Made by a program: the position numbers and the translations under genes. A DNA stretch of 64,000 nt from an uncultured Myxococcales bacterium (GTDB lineage Bacteria; Myxococcota_A; UBA9042): contig CAIMEY010000047.1 in the NCBI GenBank assembly GCA_903840165.1, positions 118,530 to 182,529 of the forward strand. Reading direction: 5' to 3'. Under the pieces are notes generated by a model. That model searched no databases. It had not been told where the DNA came from and saw only the letters and a list, made by a program, of their open reading frames with translations. Positions 1-8,387 of the stretch are shown piece after piece. Every line of letters starts with the position of its first letter. Position 1 is the stretch's first letter.

Positions 1-2216
1 GTGCACTTGCCCGCCGCGCAGGAGTCGCCGCTGGTGCACGCGTTCTTGTCATCGCAATTGCCCGCTACTGCTGGGAAAATACAGCCCAATCCCGGGTCGC
101 AGGCGTCCAAGGTGCAAACGTTGCCATCGGCGCAGTTGACCGGCGCGCCCACGCAGAGGCTGGCCTTGCACACGTCGCCGCTGGTGCAGGCGTTGCTGTC
201 GGTGCACGGCGCTGTGTTGGCCAGGTGACTGCAACCGGCCTTGGCGTCACATGAATCGTCGGTGCAGGGGTTGCCGTCATCGCAGCTGATGAGCACGCCC
301 GCGCACTGGTCGCCATTGCAGACGTCCACGGCTGTGCACTGGGAGTTGTCTGAGCATGGCGTACCAACGGGCACTGTCGTATGCGAGCAACCACTTGCGG
401 GGACACAGCTATCCTGCGTGCATGCATTGCCGTCATCGCAATCGATGGCGTTGCCGGTGCATTTGCCGGCCCCGCAGACGTCGCCGACGGTACAGGCGTT
501 GCCGTCCGAGCACGGCCCGGATTGTGCAGCATAGACGCAGCCTTGGCTGAGATCGCAGCTGTCCATCGTGCAGGCGTTGTTGTCGTCACAGTTCTTGGCC
601 TTGCCGCTGCAATTGCCTGCGCTGCACGTGTCTAAGTCCGTGCAAATGTTGGCGTCATCGCAGGGCGTGCCTGGGCCGACGGGCAGATAGCTGCAATTGC
701 CTGAATTCAAGTCGCATTTGCCAATCATGCACGCGTCGCCGGCATTGCACGCCACGGGTTTGCCCGGCGCGCAGTTGCCCTGGTCGCACGTGTCGGCCAA
801 GGTGCAAGGGTTGAGGTCGTCGCAGGGGCCGTTCATCGGCGTGTGCTGGCAGCCCGTCGCCGGTAGGCAGGTGTCGGCCGTGCACTCGTTGGTGTCATCG
901 CAATTAGCTGCTTTTCCTTTGCATTTGCCGGATTGACAGCTGTCAGCCACGGTACACAGGGTGCCGTCGTCGCAGGCGACGCCGTCGGTGACGGGGTCGT
1001 GCACGCACTGACCAGACTTGGTGTCACAACTATCGATTGTACAAGCATTTTTGTCGTCGCAGCCGGTCACTGGGCCGGCCGTGCAGACTTTGCCGACGCA
1101 GGCATCGCCGGCCGTGCAGGCATCCCCATCCGCGTCGCAGGACTGCCCGTCTAAAACGGTATTCGTACAACCACTTGCTGGCAGGCAGGCATCTTGGGTG
1201 CAGGGGTTGGCGTCGTTGCACTGCAGGGCGGTGCCCGATTTACAGACCCCTGCGGTGCAGACATCGCCGCTGGTGCAGGCGTTGCCGTCGTCACAAGCGC
1301 CGCCAAGCGCTGTATGCTTGCAGCCTTCCTTTCCCGCGCAACTATCTGTCGTGCAAGCATTATTGTCGTCGCAGTCGCCCTCATCGGTCAGGCCGTTGCA
1401 ATCATCGTCTTGGCCGTTGCAGGTTTCGGTGACCGGGGCTGGCGCATCGCATGCCGTCAAGCCGCCTACGTTACAACTGCGGTTGCCTGGACAAAATACC
1501 GTGGTGTTTTCAGGGCCTGGATAGGCTGTGGCGCAGGTCGTGCTGAGTTTGGCGGCCTTGGCAGCGTCCGAGCAGGGGCACTGGGCGGCCGCACCGCTGC
1601 CACTGCGTACGCATTGATCGCTAGACGAACCTTCGGTGTTCTTGACGTTTTTGCAGGCATAGCCGTCCGGGCAGCCGCCCTGGCAAGGAATGCCGCAGAA
1701 GTGGCCATCGCCGCTCAAGTCGACGCAGGCTGCCCCGGTAATGCCAAGAGATGCGCAGTCTTTGCTATTGGCGCACGGATCGCATAGGTGCAGTAGGCGC
1801 GGCACGCAGAAGTTGGCGATGTCCGAGCCAAAAGTCACCGGTGAGCAGCTAAATCCGTCCGGGCACGCATCGGCGCAGGGCTGAGCGCAGGCCTTGCCCC
1901 CGGGAACGTCAATGCACAATTCCGTTTGGCAATCGCCATTTGCTAGACACGGGCAGCCGCTGCCGCCGGGACAGGAGCCGCTGTTGTCGACGCTGACATC
2001 GCCGGGACTGAGCGAGTCCAGAGGGACATCGGCATCAACGCTAGAAATATCTATATCTTCAATAGTTTTACTGTCCTCTGCGTTGACCTCGACCAGGGAA
2101 TCCAGGGAGAATGGATTGAGGTCATTGCCGGCCCCTTGACCCACGGGATTGGGCGTAGCGGTGCTACAGCTGACCAGCAAGATCCCTGAAACTACAAGTA
2201 AATAATAAGACTTCAT
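1..2216 (-). CDS. CTDC-repeat, MopE-motif surface lipoprotein (3' end outside window)
   Basis: The frame is open on the minus strand from the ATG at 2216 to the window edge (about 738 codons), so the C-terminus is missing. A short lipoprotein signal is visible (LLVSC, lipidated Cys 17), followed by an Asp/Ser-rich linker and a Cys-rich segment. One MopE-type motif, CNGQDDDCNGLTDEG, lies near 1385-1430. About 17 Cys-rich repeat units follow, alternating between two forms: one like CDDGNPCTDDSCD...GC and one like CTDSNACTSGDVC...C. These resemble the Dicty_CTDC family and the MopE copper-binding motif family. Location on the cell surface is inferred from the lipobox; function is unknown. An ordinary divergent intergenic gap separates it from the TPR gene at 2440. 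It is related in architecture to the genes at 18252, 39751 and 41652. Confidence 0.85.
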   Translation of the reverse strand, partial: MKSYYLLVVSGILLVSCSTATPNPVGQGAGNDLNPFSLDSLVEVNAEDSKTIEDIDISSVDADVPLDSLSPGDVSVDNSGSCPGGSGCPCLANGDCQTELCIDVPGGKACAQPCADACPDGFSCSPVTFGSDIANFCVPRLLHLCDPCANSKDCASLGITGAACVDLSGDGHFCGIPCQGGCPDGYACKNVKNTEGSSSDQCVRSGSGAAAQCPCSDAAKAAKLSTTCATAYPGPENTTVFCPGNRSCNVGGLTACDAPAPVTETCNGQDDDCNGLTDEGDCDDNNACTTDSCAGKEGCKHTALGGACDDGNACTSGDVCTAGVCKSGTALQCNDANPCTQDACLPASGCTNTVLDGQSCDADGDACTAGDACVGKVCTAGPVTGCDDKNACTIDSCDTKSGQCVHDPVTDGVACDDGTLCTVADSCQSGKCKGKAANCDDTNECTADTCLPATGCQHTPMNGPCDDLNPCTLADTCDQGNCAPGKPVACNAGDACMIGKCDLNSGNCSYLPVGPGTPCDDANICTDLDTCSAGNCSGKAKNCDDNNACTMDSCDLSQGCVYAAQSGPCSDGNACTVGDVCGAGKCTGNAIDCDDGNACTQDSCVPASGCSHTTVPVGTPCSDNSQCTAVDVCNGDQCAGVLISCDDGNPCTDDSCDAKAGCSHLANTAPCTDSNACTSGDVCKASLCVGAPVNCADGNVCTLDACDPGLGCIFPAVAGNCDDKNACTSGDSCAAGKC

Positions 2217-2439
2217 CGCGTCTCCCGGACCGTAGATGTACAGTGTGCCGCTTGGGGCGGGATTTGGCTAGTGTACTTCAAGACGTGCTTGTGAAAGGTC
2301 CAACAAATCAAGGACCAGCAAGGCGTTCGCAATCGATGGCGTTGCCTGCCCGCGCGCCGCGACTGCTCGACTTGCCAAACGGAGCCGGTCTGGGCACCAT
2401 CTCGCGCCCGCGAATCGTCTTTTCGCTCAGGTCATTGTC

Positions 2440-4488
2440 ATGAAGCTGTTTTGTCCTTCCTGCGAAATTGTTGTCGAAGTGCCAGATACGGACCTGCGCT
2501 GTCCGCAGTGTCACCGGGCCCTGCAAGCGCAGGGTCAGGTCGGGACGGCAGCTACACAACCACGCAAGCCCCTGATCGTTTTGGCAGCTCTGCTGGTTCT
2601 CGGTGGCGCGGCGGGCGGTGCGTGGTGGCTGCATCGTTCGGCCCCGGGCACGACGACCCCAGCTGCCGGGCCAAGTGCTGCAGCCGGTGTAGCGGGAGAC
2701 AGTGTCGCGGCGCGCTTGCAACGTGCGGGACTTCAAGGTGATCGTGCCGTTGCGCCGGGGACAGCCGATGAAGCGCTGACCCGCGATGCCAAGCAGGCCA
2801 AGGACGTGGCGAGCCTGCTGAAGTCCGTGATGGGGCAGGGGAAACTTCAGGCTCTGTCGCCTTTGGCGCGGCGGCGTACGGTCGTCGACAATACGGCGGC
2901 CCTGTGGGCGCACATTCAGGCCGGCAAGGCTGAGCCGGTGCATTCGGTTGAGGCCGCTTGGCTCGCCTATGCCTTGGCGACCGCTCGGGGTGAACATCCT
3001 GAAATCGTCGTAGATTCAGGTGGTTTGCAGACTCTCCTGCTGTTCTCGCGTACGCGCGTTGGCGTGCGGGTGGGCGGAACCATCATCGAGCCCTTTGCCA
3101 GTACGCCCATGACCAAACCCATTGTTCTGCCTCTGGATCGCGCGGCTGCGTGGTGGCTGCTACAACGGGCCCACAGCGAGCGCGTTCGCGGCGATTTCCA
3201 GTTGGTCAGTGCGGACTTGCTGGCTGCCGAGGCCTTGACACCTGGGGAAGCTGCGATTCAGTTTGCCCGGTGTGTCGCCGACCTGGACCAGGGGATGCCC
3301 GATGTCGGCCTGCCCAAATGCGAATCGGCGCTGGCCCACCAAGAAGACCCGCTGGCCCGCCTTTTCATGGCGGAAATCGCCGGTTCCATGGATCAGCCGG
3401 TCAAGGCCTTTCAGCGCGTGGAAGAGGCCCTCAAGGCGGCGCCGGATCTGCCGGAAGCACTTGTTACCAAAGGGATGTTGACCGCTCAACGTATCTCAAC
3501 AGTGCCCGATGCGCAAAAGGTCGAGCAGAAGACGCAGGCCAAAGCCCTATTTGAAAAGGCTTTAACCAAGGATCCAGCGGCCACCGGGGCCCGCGCTGGT
3601 CTGGCGCAGCTCCTGCTCGTCGACCATGACGAAGCCACGGCCGAAAAGATTCTTCGCGAGGCGGTTACCCAGTACAAGGACCTGGAATGTGCAATGATCC
3701 TCTCGGATTTGCTGCGTAGCCGTAAGCAAAACGCCGAAGCCGTGCAAGTCCTTGAGACCCTGGGTTCGCCGGTGGACGACGAACGCTATGTTTCTGCGTT
3801 CATCCAGGCGCTGCTGGCCAATCAGCAGGCGGACAAGGCGCTGGTCGTGGCGGAAAAGGCGCACACGGACAATCCCGGCAATCGACAGATCGCCTTAATT
3901 CGTGCGGATTTGCTGCGCCAAAGCGGGCGCATTGCCGATGCCATTGCCGCCATCGAACCCCTGACCCATTGGGGCGCCGACACCGAGCGAATGAACTTGC
4001 TGATGGCCCAGCTGTTTTTGCAGGATCAGAAGGCCGATAAGGCCCTGGCGATCGTCGAACCGATTGCGACCAAGCATCCCGATGAGCGTGATCCGAATAC
4101 GCTTTTGCTGATGACGTACTTGCTCGTCGGGCAAAAGGACAAGGCCAACACCTTGGCGTCCAAGCTCATCGCGCAAAAGGTGCTGAAAATGGCGGAAGTC
4201 GTTGATATCCTGCTGCGATCTGGCGACCATGAGACGGCCGAGGCGCTGCTTGTGGCCGACGTCAAGGTGGCGCCTTCGGCTGAAACGGTGACGTTGCTCG
4301 GCATGATTTACACGGCTTCTGGACGCAAAGAGAAGGCCTTGGAACTCAAGGCAGAACTTGGCAAGGCGGGCGACAAGGCCAAGCCTTTGCAAGACGCCCT
4401 GGACAAGGCCATCACCGGCGCAGAAGCCGAACTCAAGGCCATGAAAGAAGGGGCCAAAGAAGGCGGTCCACCGCCGGAGATGCCATGA
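2440..4488 (+). CDS. Membrane-anchored zinc-ribbon / TPR-repeat protein
   Basis: A 682-residue protein. The N-terminus holds a small zinc ribbon (CPSC at 5-8, CPQC at 21-24). A single transmembrane helix follows at about 44-64 (LIVLAALLVLGGAAGGAWW), then a long Ala/Lys-rich helical region with degenerate TPR units from roughly residue 250 to 660, for example around 305-350 and 365-405. The topology suggests a cytoplasmic ribbon with a periplasmic TPR superhelix used as a scaffold; the partner is unknown. The stop codon overlaps the rsmG start (ATGA), so the two are translationally coupled. The C-terminal tail is Lys/Glu/Pro-rich. The name is by domain content only. Confidence 0.85.
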   Translation: MKLFCPSCEIVVEVPDTDLRCPQCHRALQAQGQVGTAATQPRKPLIVLAALLVLGGAAGGAWWLHRSAPGTTTPAAGPSAAAGVAGDSVAARLQRAGLQGDRAVAPGTADEALTRDAKQAKDVASLLKSVMGQGKLQALSPLARRRTVVDNTAALWAHIQAGKAEPVHSVEAAWLAYALATARGEHPEIVVDSGGLQTLLLFSRTRVGVRVGGTIIEPFASTPMTKPIVLPLDRAAAWWLLQRAHSERVRGDFQLVSADLLAAEALTPGEAAIQFARCVADLDQGMPDVGLPKCESALAHQEDPLARLFMAEIAGSMDQPVKAFQRVEEALKAAPDLPEALVTKGMLTAQRISTVPDAQKVEQKTQAKALFEKALTKDPAATGARAGLAQLLLVDHDEATAEKILREAVTQYKDLECAMILSDLLRSRKQNAEAVQVLETLGSPVDDERYVSAFIQALLANQQADKALVVAEKAHTDNPGNRQIALIRADLLRQSGRIADAIAAIEPLTHWGADTERMNLLMAQLFLQDQKADKALAIVEPIATKHPDERDPNTLLLMTYLLVGQKDKANTLASKLIAQKVLKMAEVVDILLRSGDHETAEALLVADVKVAPSAETVTLLGMIYTASGRKEKALELKAELGKAGDKAKPLQDALDKAITGAEAELKAMKEGAKEGGPPPEMP

Positions 4489-5183
4489 GCCAGCGCGCAG
4501 TGCTGCCGACGACTCCCCCTGTTGCCAAGAGGCCTGTTGGCACGGCGGCGGAGGCTTTTGCCGACCTGGAGGCCCATGCTGCCCTGGTGAATCTCTCCGA
4601 ATTCTTGCCTGATTCTGAGAAGTTCGCGCACCTTGTGCGGGTCCTTGTCGACCACGCTGCCCGCACCAACCTCATCGGCGATCCAACGCCGCATGGCGTC
4701 GCGGACCACGTGCTGGAGGCGATGTGCCTGGCCCAATGTGCGCGATTAGCTTTGCAAAAAGTGCCCTTGCGTATCGTGGACGTTGGTGCCGGCGCTGGCC
4801 TAGAGGCTTGGACCCTCGCCGCGATTTGGCCCGAAGCGCAGGTGATTGCCGTAGAACCGCGGGGTTTGCGGCACGCCTTCGTGTCGACCCTGGTTGCTGA
4901 GACCGGCCTGAACAACATGGAAGTCTTGGGCAAATCCCTACACGCCGCTGAATTGCCGGCCAACTTCGACCTAGCCACGGCGCGGGCGGTTTGGCCTCCT
5001 GCGGAATGGTTGGCCAAGGCTCGATTGCTTCTGGCGACAGGCGGCGTTGTCGGCGTGCACGGCTCTGGTGCAGCTCCGGTATTTGCCAAATTTTTGCGAG
5101 GCTTAGGTTGGGATGTGCCAGCAGCGCGAGACGTGCCTGGAGAGCGTGGGCACGCCGTGGCCGTCGCGGCGCCGCGTCTGTAG
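4485..5183 (+). CDS. rsmG: 16S rRNA (guanine-N7)-methyltransferase, RsmG/GidB family
   Basis: A 232-residue Rossmann-fold SAM methyltransferase. The SAM loop VDVGAGAGLEAW lies at about 98-109, with the acidic residue E124 at the end of strand 2. Upstream, TNLIGD and HVLEAM occupy the place of the NLT...HxxDS region typical of RsmG. Family members methylate G527 of 16S rRNA. The length fits (about 205-240). The sequence is divergent in the N-terminal substrate region, so specificity is inferred. It starts in the ATGA overlap with the upstream TPR gene and is followed by a convergent serA. Confidence 0.75.
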   Translation: MSQRAVLPTTPPVAKRPVGTAAEAFADLEAHAALVNLSEFLPDSEKFAHLVRVLVDHAARTNLIGDPTPHGVADHVLEAMCLAQCARLALQKVPLRIVDVGAGAGLEAWTLAAIWPEAQVIAVEPRGLRHAFVSTLVAETGLNNMEVLGKSLHAAELPANFDLATARAVWPPAEWLAKARLLLATGGVVGVHGSGAAPVFAKFLRGLGWDVPAARDVPGERGHAVAVAAPRL

Positions 5184-5262
5184 CAGCTTGCCAAGCACTT
5201 TCAGCTAGTTGCTTGCTGATGCGACGAAGAGCCGTGCTCGGCCTAGTTTGCTTAGGGGCAGT

Positions 5263-6225
5263 CTAGCGAACCGGCTGATTCACCGCATTTTCTACAATGC
5301 CGTCGCGGAGATAGCGCACCACTTGTTCGGCGATCTGGATGCCGACGTTGTCTTGGGCCTCCACTGTGGAAGCGCCAATGTGCGGCGTACACAGCACCCG
5401 CGGGTGGGCCAGCAGGGGGTTGTCGGCCGGCGTCGGCTCTTGGGCGAACACATCCAAGGCGGCCGCGCCAACCTGTCCAGATTCAAGGGCTTGCAGCAGG
5501 TCCGCCTCGACGACGATCCCGCCCCGCGCCGCATCGATCAGCCAAGCGCCCTTCTTCATTTGCCCAAGGATCTTCGCGTCAAACCAGCCGCGCGTTGTCG
5601 CCAAGAGGGGCACGTGCAGCGTGACGGCATCGGCCAAGGCCAACAAAGCTGGCAGTTCAAGCAGTTGCACGCCCAATTCTCCAGCCTGTGCCGCCGTCAG
5701 CTGGGGGTCATAGGCCACGACCTTCATGCCCAGGGCCTGCGCCTTGCGCGCGACAATCTTGCCAATGGCCCCTAGGCCGACCACGCCCAGGGTCCGACCT
5801 TGCAGTTCCACGCCAAGAAACTTCGACTTTTCCCACTTGCCGCTCTTGGTCGACTGGTTGGCCTCGGTCAACTTGCGCGCCAGGGCAAACAGGTAGCCAA
5901 GGGCCAACTCCGCAACTGCATTGTTGTTTCCCCCGGGCGTGTTCATCACCAGGGTGCCGTTGGCCGTTGCGGCCGGGACGTCCACGTTGTCGACGCCAGC
6001 GCCAGCCCGGCCTATTACTTTGAGTTTCTTGGCAAAACCAAAGGATTCAGCCTTGACCTTGGTCATTGACCGTACCAGCAGCGCGTCGTAGTCGCCGATG
6101 ATGGCGTTGAACTGATCGGGGCTGAGGCCCGTCTTGACGTCGACCTCAATAATGCCAGATTGTTTAAGTAATTCAACACCTTGAGGGGCAATAGGGTCGC
6201 TCACGAGCACGCGGAACTTGGACAT
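5263..6225 (-). CDS. serA: D-3-phosphoglycerate dehydrogenase, short form without ACT domain
   Basis: A 320-residue NAD-dependent D-2-hydroxyacid dehydrogenase. The NAD-binding motif GLGAIG is at 150-155, with Asp 173 after strand 2, catalytic Arg 234 (DAARGGIV), Glu 263 and His 282 (TPHIGAST). The ending GIVENAVNQPV matches the end of the catalytic domain of SerA enzymes, which oxidise 3-phosphoglycerate in the first step of serine synthesis. The usual C-terminal ASB and ACT regulatory domains (total about 525 residues) are absent, which predicts loss of serine feedback through ACT. The start at 6225 is chosen because AGGAGG lies just upstream; the frame continues to 6372, but the added 49 residues look non-coding. 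Confidence 0.85.
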   Translation of the reverse strand: MSKFRVLVSDPIAPQGVELLKQSGIIEVDVKTGLSPDQFNAIIGDYDALLVRSMTKVKAESFGFAKKLKVIGRAGAGVDNVDVPAATANGTLVMNTPGGNNNAVAELALGYLFALARKLTEANQSTKSGKWEKSKFLGVELQGRTLGVVGLGAIGKIVARKAQALGMKVVAYDPQLTAAQAGELGVQLLELPALLALADAVTLHVPLLATTRGWFDAKILGQMKKGAWLIDAARGGIVVEADLLQALESGQVGAAALDVFAQEPTPADNPLLAHPRVLCTPHIGASTVEAQDNVGIQIAEQVVRYLRDGIVENAVNQPVR

Positions 6226-6382
6226 GAACCCTCCTGGGCAACATATGGGGAACATTTGCCCAGCCAGCAAGACAGCGGTGGGCGCGCGATTGGTGCGTTC
6301 GGCACCCCCTGTTCGCGACACGGGCCTGCAAAGGGTGGTCGCTGGTATCGATGCTGTCAATGTGCCTGGCAAGTATCCGAGA

Positions 6383-8188
6383 TTACAGATTATTTTGGCA
6401 TGGCGCGCTGCTGCGCAGATCGATGAACCATAGGGGGTGCAGGCAGTAGTCTAGGGAGAAGCCTGTCTTGGTGCTGGGGTCATAGCTGGCCTTGCTGGCC
6501 TGAGGCAAAGTCCGCGCCGCCAAAGCGTAAGCCGGGTCGAGCACGGGCGTCCCGCGCGGAAGATCGTAGTACGTCGTGTTGCCGCTTGGCTTCCAGGCCC
6601 AGGCCCAAGGCGGACGGCCGAAGTCAGCTTGGGCGCTGAGGAACTTGCTGCCGATGCCGCTGGTGCTGCCACTGGGTCTACCGGTGGGCGGCGTGTACAC
6701 GTAGAGGGCGTCCTGCCAAAGGCCGTCAGTTCCTGCCTCGTCGCGATGTGGCCACCACACATCGTGTAGTGCTCGCAGGCTGTAATGGGTGGTCACGGCT
6801 GGATTGGCCGCGTTCCCGGGCGCTTGGGCGATCGCACCTGGCAAGTAGTCGACAAAAAGCCCCTTTGTTTTGAGGTCTTGATTGACCACGCACTGGGGAA
6901 TGGCGAGAAGCCCACTGCCATTGCCGGCGTCGGCCCAGAGGCAACTCTGGTGGGTGCCTGCGGTCAAATAGAGCAAGGCCCGCCTTGGTTTACAGCCGAC
7001 CATGCCCTCACAGCCATAGGTATCGGTGGCATCGCTCACCGTGGGAAACAACGTGTCGGTGGGCAAGATAGCGCGCACAAAGCTGCCGAGTTGGCTGCTC
7101 AGGCCGTTGTCGGGGGTCAGCCACAGCCACATTTGTTCGTCATTTTTCGCCTTAAACCAGGTGGTTAGCGCAATGGGTGCCTCGCTTGGCCACTTACGCA
7201 CGGCAATCTGGGCGCCGGCGGTGTCGTTGTCGGCCGCGACGCCGGGAGGCAGACCGGGTCGACTGGGCCAATACACGGTATAGGTAAGGAAATAGTGGCT
7301 TTGGGTCTCAATGACGGTCCATGCCACGTCGGCCAGGGCCTGATAGGCAGCGGTGCCCGTCGCATTGTTGCTGGCGTGCCAATCCCCATCAAAATCAGGG
7401 GCCATGGGCAAGTCGGCACCGCTCAGCACGCCTTGGCGCCAAATGGGTGCGTAACGGCGGGCGAGTTGCGCATACTTGCCCATGTCGCCCAGGCCCGTCG
7501 TGTAATATTTGAATGTTACCGGGCTATCTAGCGACCCGCCCTTCTGCGCTTGCACCAGTACGCCCAGGACCACTTGCACCCGGCTGGCCGGCGGTATGGG
7601 GCTACTCGATGCAAAGGTGATCGTGTCACCGCTTGCGCCAAAGGTGCCATCGATGGGCTGCCCGTCCGACCCAGTGACAGCAATTGTGTAGGCACTGGCC
7701 GCTACTGCCTTGACTTGCTGGTTGAATTTCCAGCTGAGCTGCAGAGGGACAGCTAGCCCAGAAGCGCCGTCCGGTGGATCTGCACTGACCAGCGCAAAGG
7801 GTACGAAACCATTGGCGTCTACGGTCGCCGTCGTGTCCTTTCCAGGCCCAGCTACATCGCTAACACCGCTATCAGTAGGCACAATTACGGCATCGCTCAC
7901 GTCGCTGCTTGTCCAGCCGAGGTCTGAGGGGCCTTGGCCGGTTGCTTCCTGATCGGCGGCTGTTGTTGAGTCGGCGTCGGTCGCGACGGTCTGTCCATCT
8001 GCAGACGCGGGCATTTCCAAGGTGGAACCATCAAAAACTGTGGTGGAATCGATCTTTGCGTCCAGTTGGGCTGCGCCCAAGGGCGGATCGCCGCACTGCA
8101 CAAGCCAGGCGCACGCCAGAAGGCCCACGCGCATGGAACGCAGCCGCGCACGGGTCCGGGTCGGGCTGTCCACGGAAGTTCGGAGCAT
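6383..8188 (-). CDS. Exported Big_5-domain protein of unknown function
   Basis: About 601 residues, starting at the ATG at 8188 with GGGAG six bases upstream. An Arg-rich n-region and a hydrophobic stretch (MRVGLLACAWLVQC, Cys 32) suggest a signal peptide, possibly of lipoprotein type although the Gln before Cys is atypical. An Asp/Thr-rich linker follows. A bacterial Ig-like (Big_5/SbsA) domain at about 125-225 has PPDGASGLAVPLQLSWKFNQ. The remaining ~370 residues form a Trp/Tyr-rich domain with YAPIW, DFDGDWHASNNA and ETQSHYFLTYTVYWP, which I recognise only as a recurring secreted-protein pattern without an assigned function. It is divergent from the LolC/E-like gene. Confidence 0.75.
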   Translation of the reverse strand: MLRTSVDSPTRTRARLRSMRVGLLACAWLVQCGDPPLGAAQLDAKIDSTTVFDGSTLEMPASADGQTVATDADSTTAADQEATGQGPSDLGWTSSDVSDAVIVPTDSGVSDVAGPGKDTTATVDANGFVPFALVSADPPDGASGLAVPLQLSWKFNQQVKAVAASAYTIAVTGSDGQPIDGTFGASGDTITFASSSPIPPASRVQVVLGVLVQAQKGGSLDSPVTFKYYTTGLGDMGKYAQLARRYAPIWRQGVLSGADLPMAPDFDGDWHASNNATGTAAYQALADVAWTVIETQSHYFLTYTVYWPSRPGLPPGVAADNDTAGAQIAVRKWPSEAPIALTTWFKAKNDEQMWLWLTPDNGLSSQLGSFVRAILPTDTLFPTVSDATDTYGCEGMVGCKPRRALLYLTAGTHQSCLWADAGNGSGLLAIPQCVVNQDLKTKGLFVDYLPGAIAQAPGNAANPAVTTHYSLRALHDVWWPHRDEAGTDGLWQDALYVYTPPTGRPSGSTSGIGSKFLSAQADFGRPPWAWAWKPSGNTTYYDLPRGTPVLDPAYALAARTLPQASKASYDPSTKTGFSLDYCLHPLWFIDLRSSAPCQNNL

Positions 8189-8387
8189 GGCAATCTCCCT
8201 GCAGAATCTAGGTCCCTGCGGCACGGCCTGGCCCGGCTGCACCGGCCAAACGGTTGCAGGCCAACGCCGCTTCTGTCAACGTCCGCGCGGCTTGAGCATG
8301 GCGGCCAGCCATCGACCCCGTCAAGGCTTGGCAATTGGCCACGCCAGCATCGAAGATTCTTATACTGAATCAAAGGGTTCCATTTTG

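Noticed and set aside
65..589. Long Arg/Thr/Ala-rich frames opposite or out of frame with the CTDC repeats
   Set aside because: They are out-of-frame readings of the Cys-rich repeat DNA; the lipobox-bearing minus-strand frame from 2216 explains the region.
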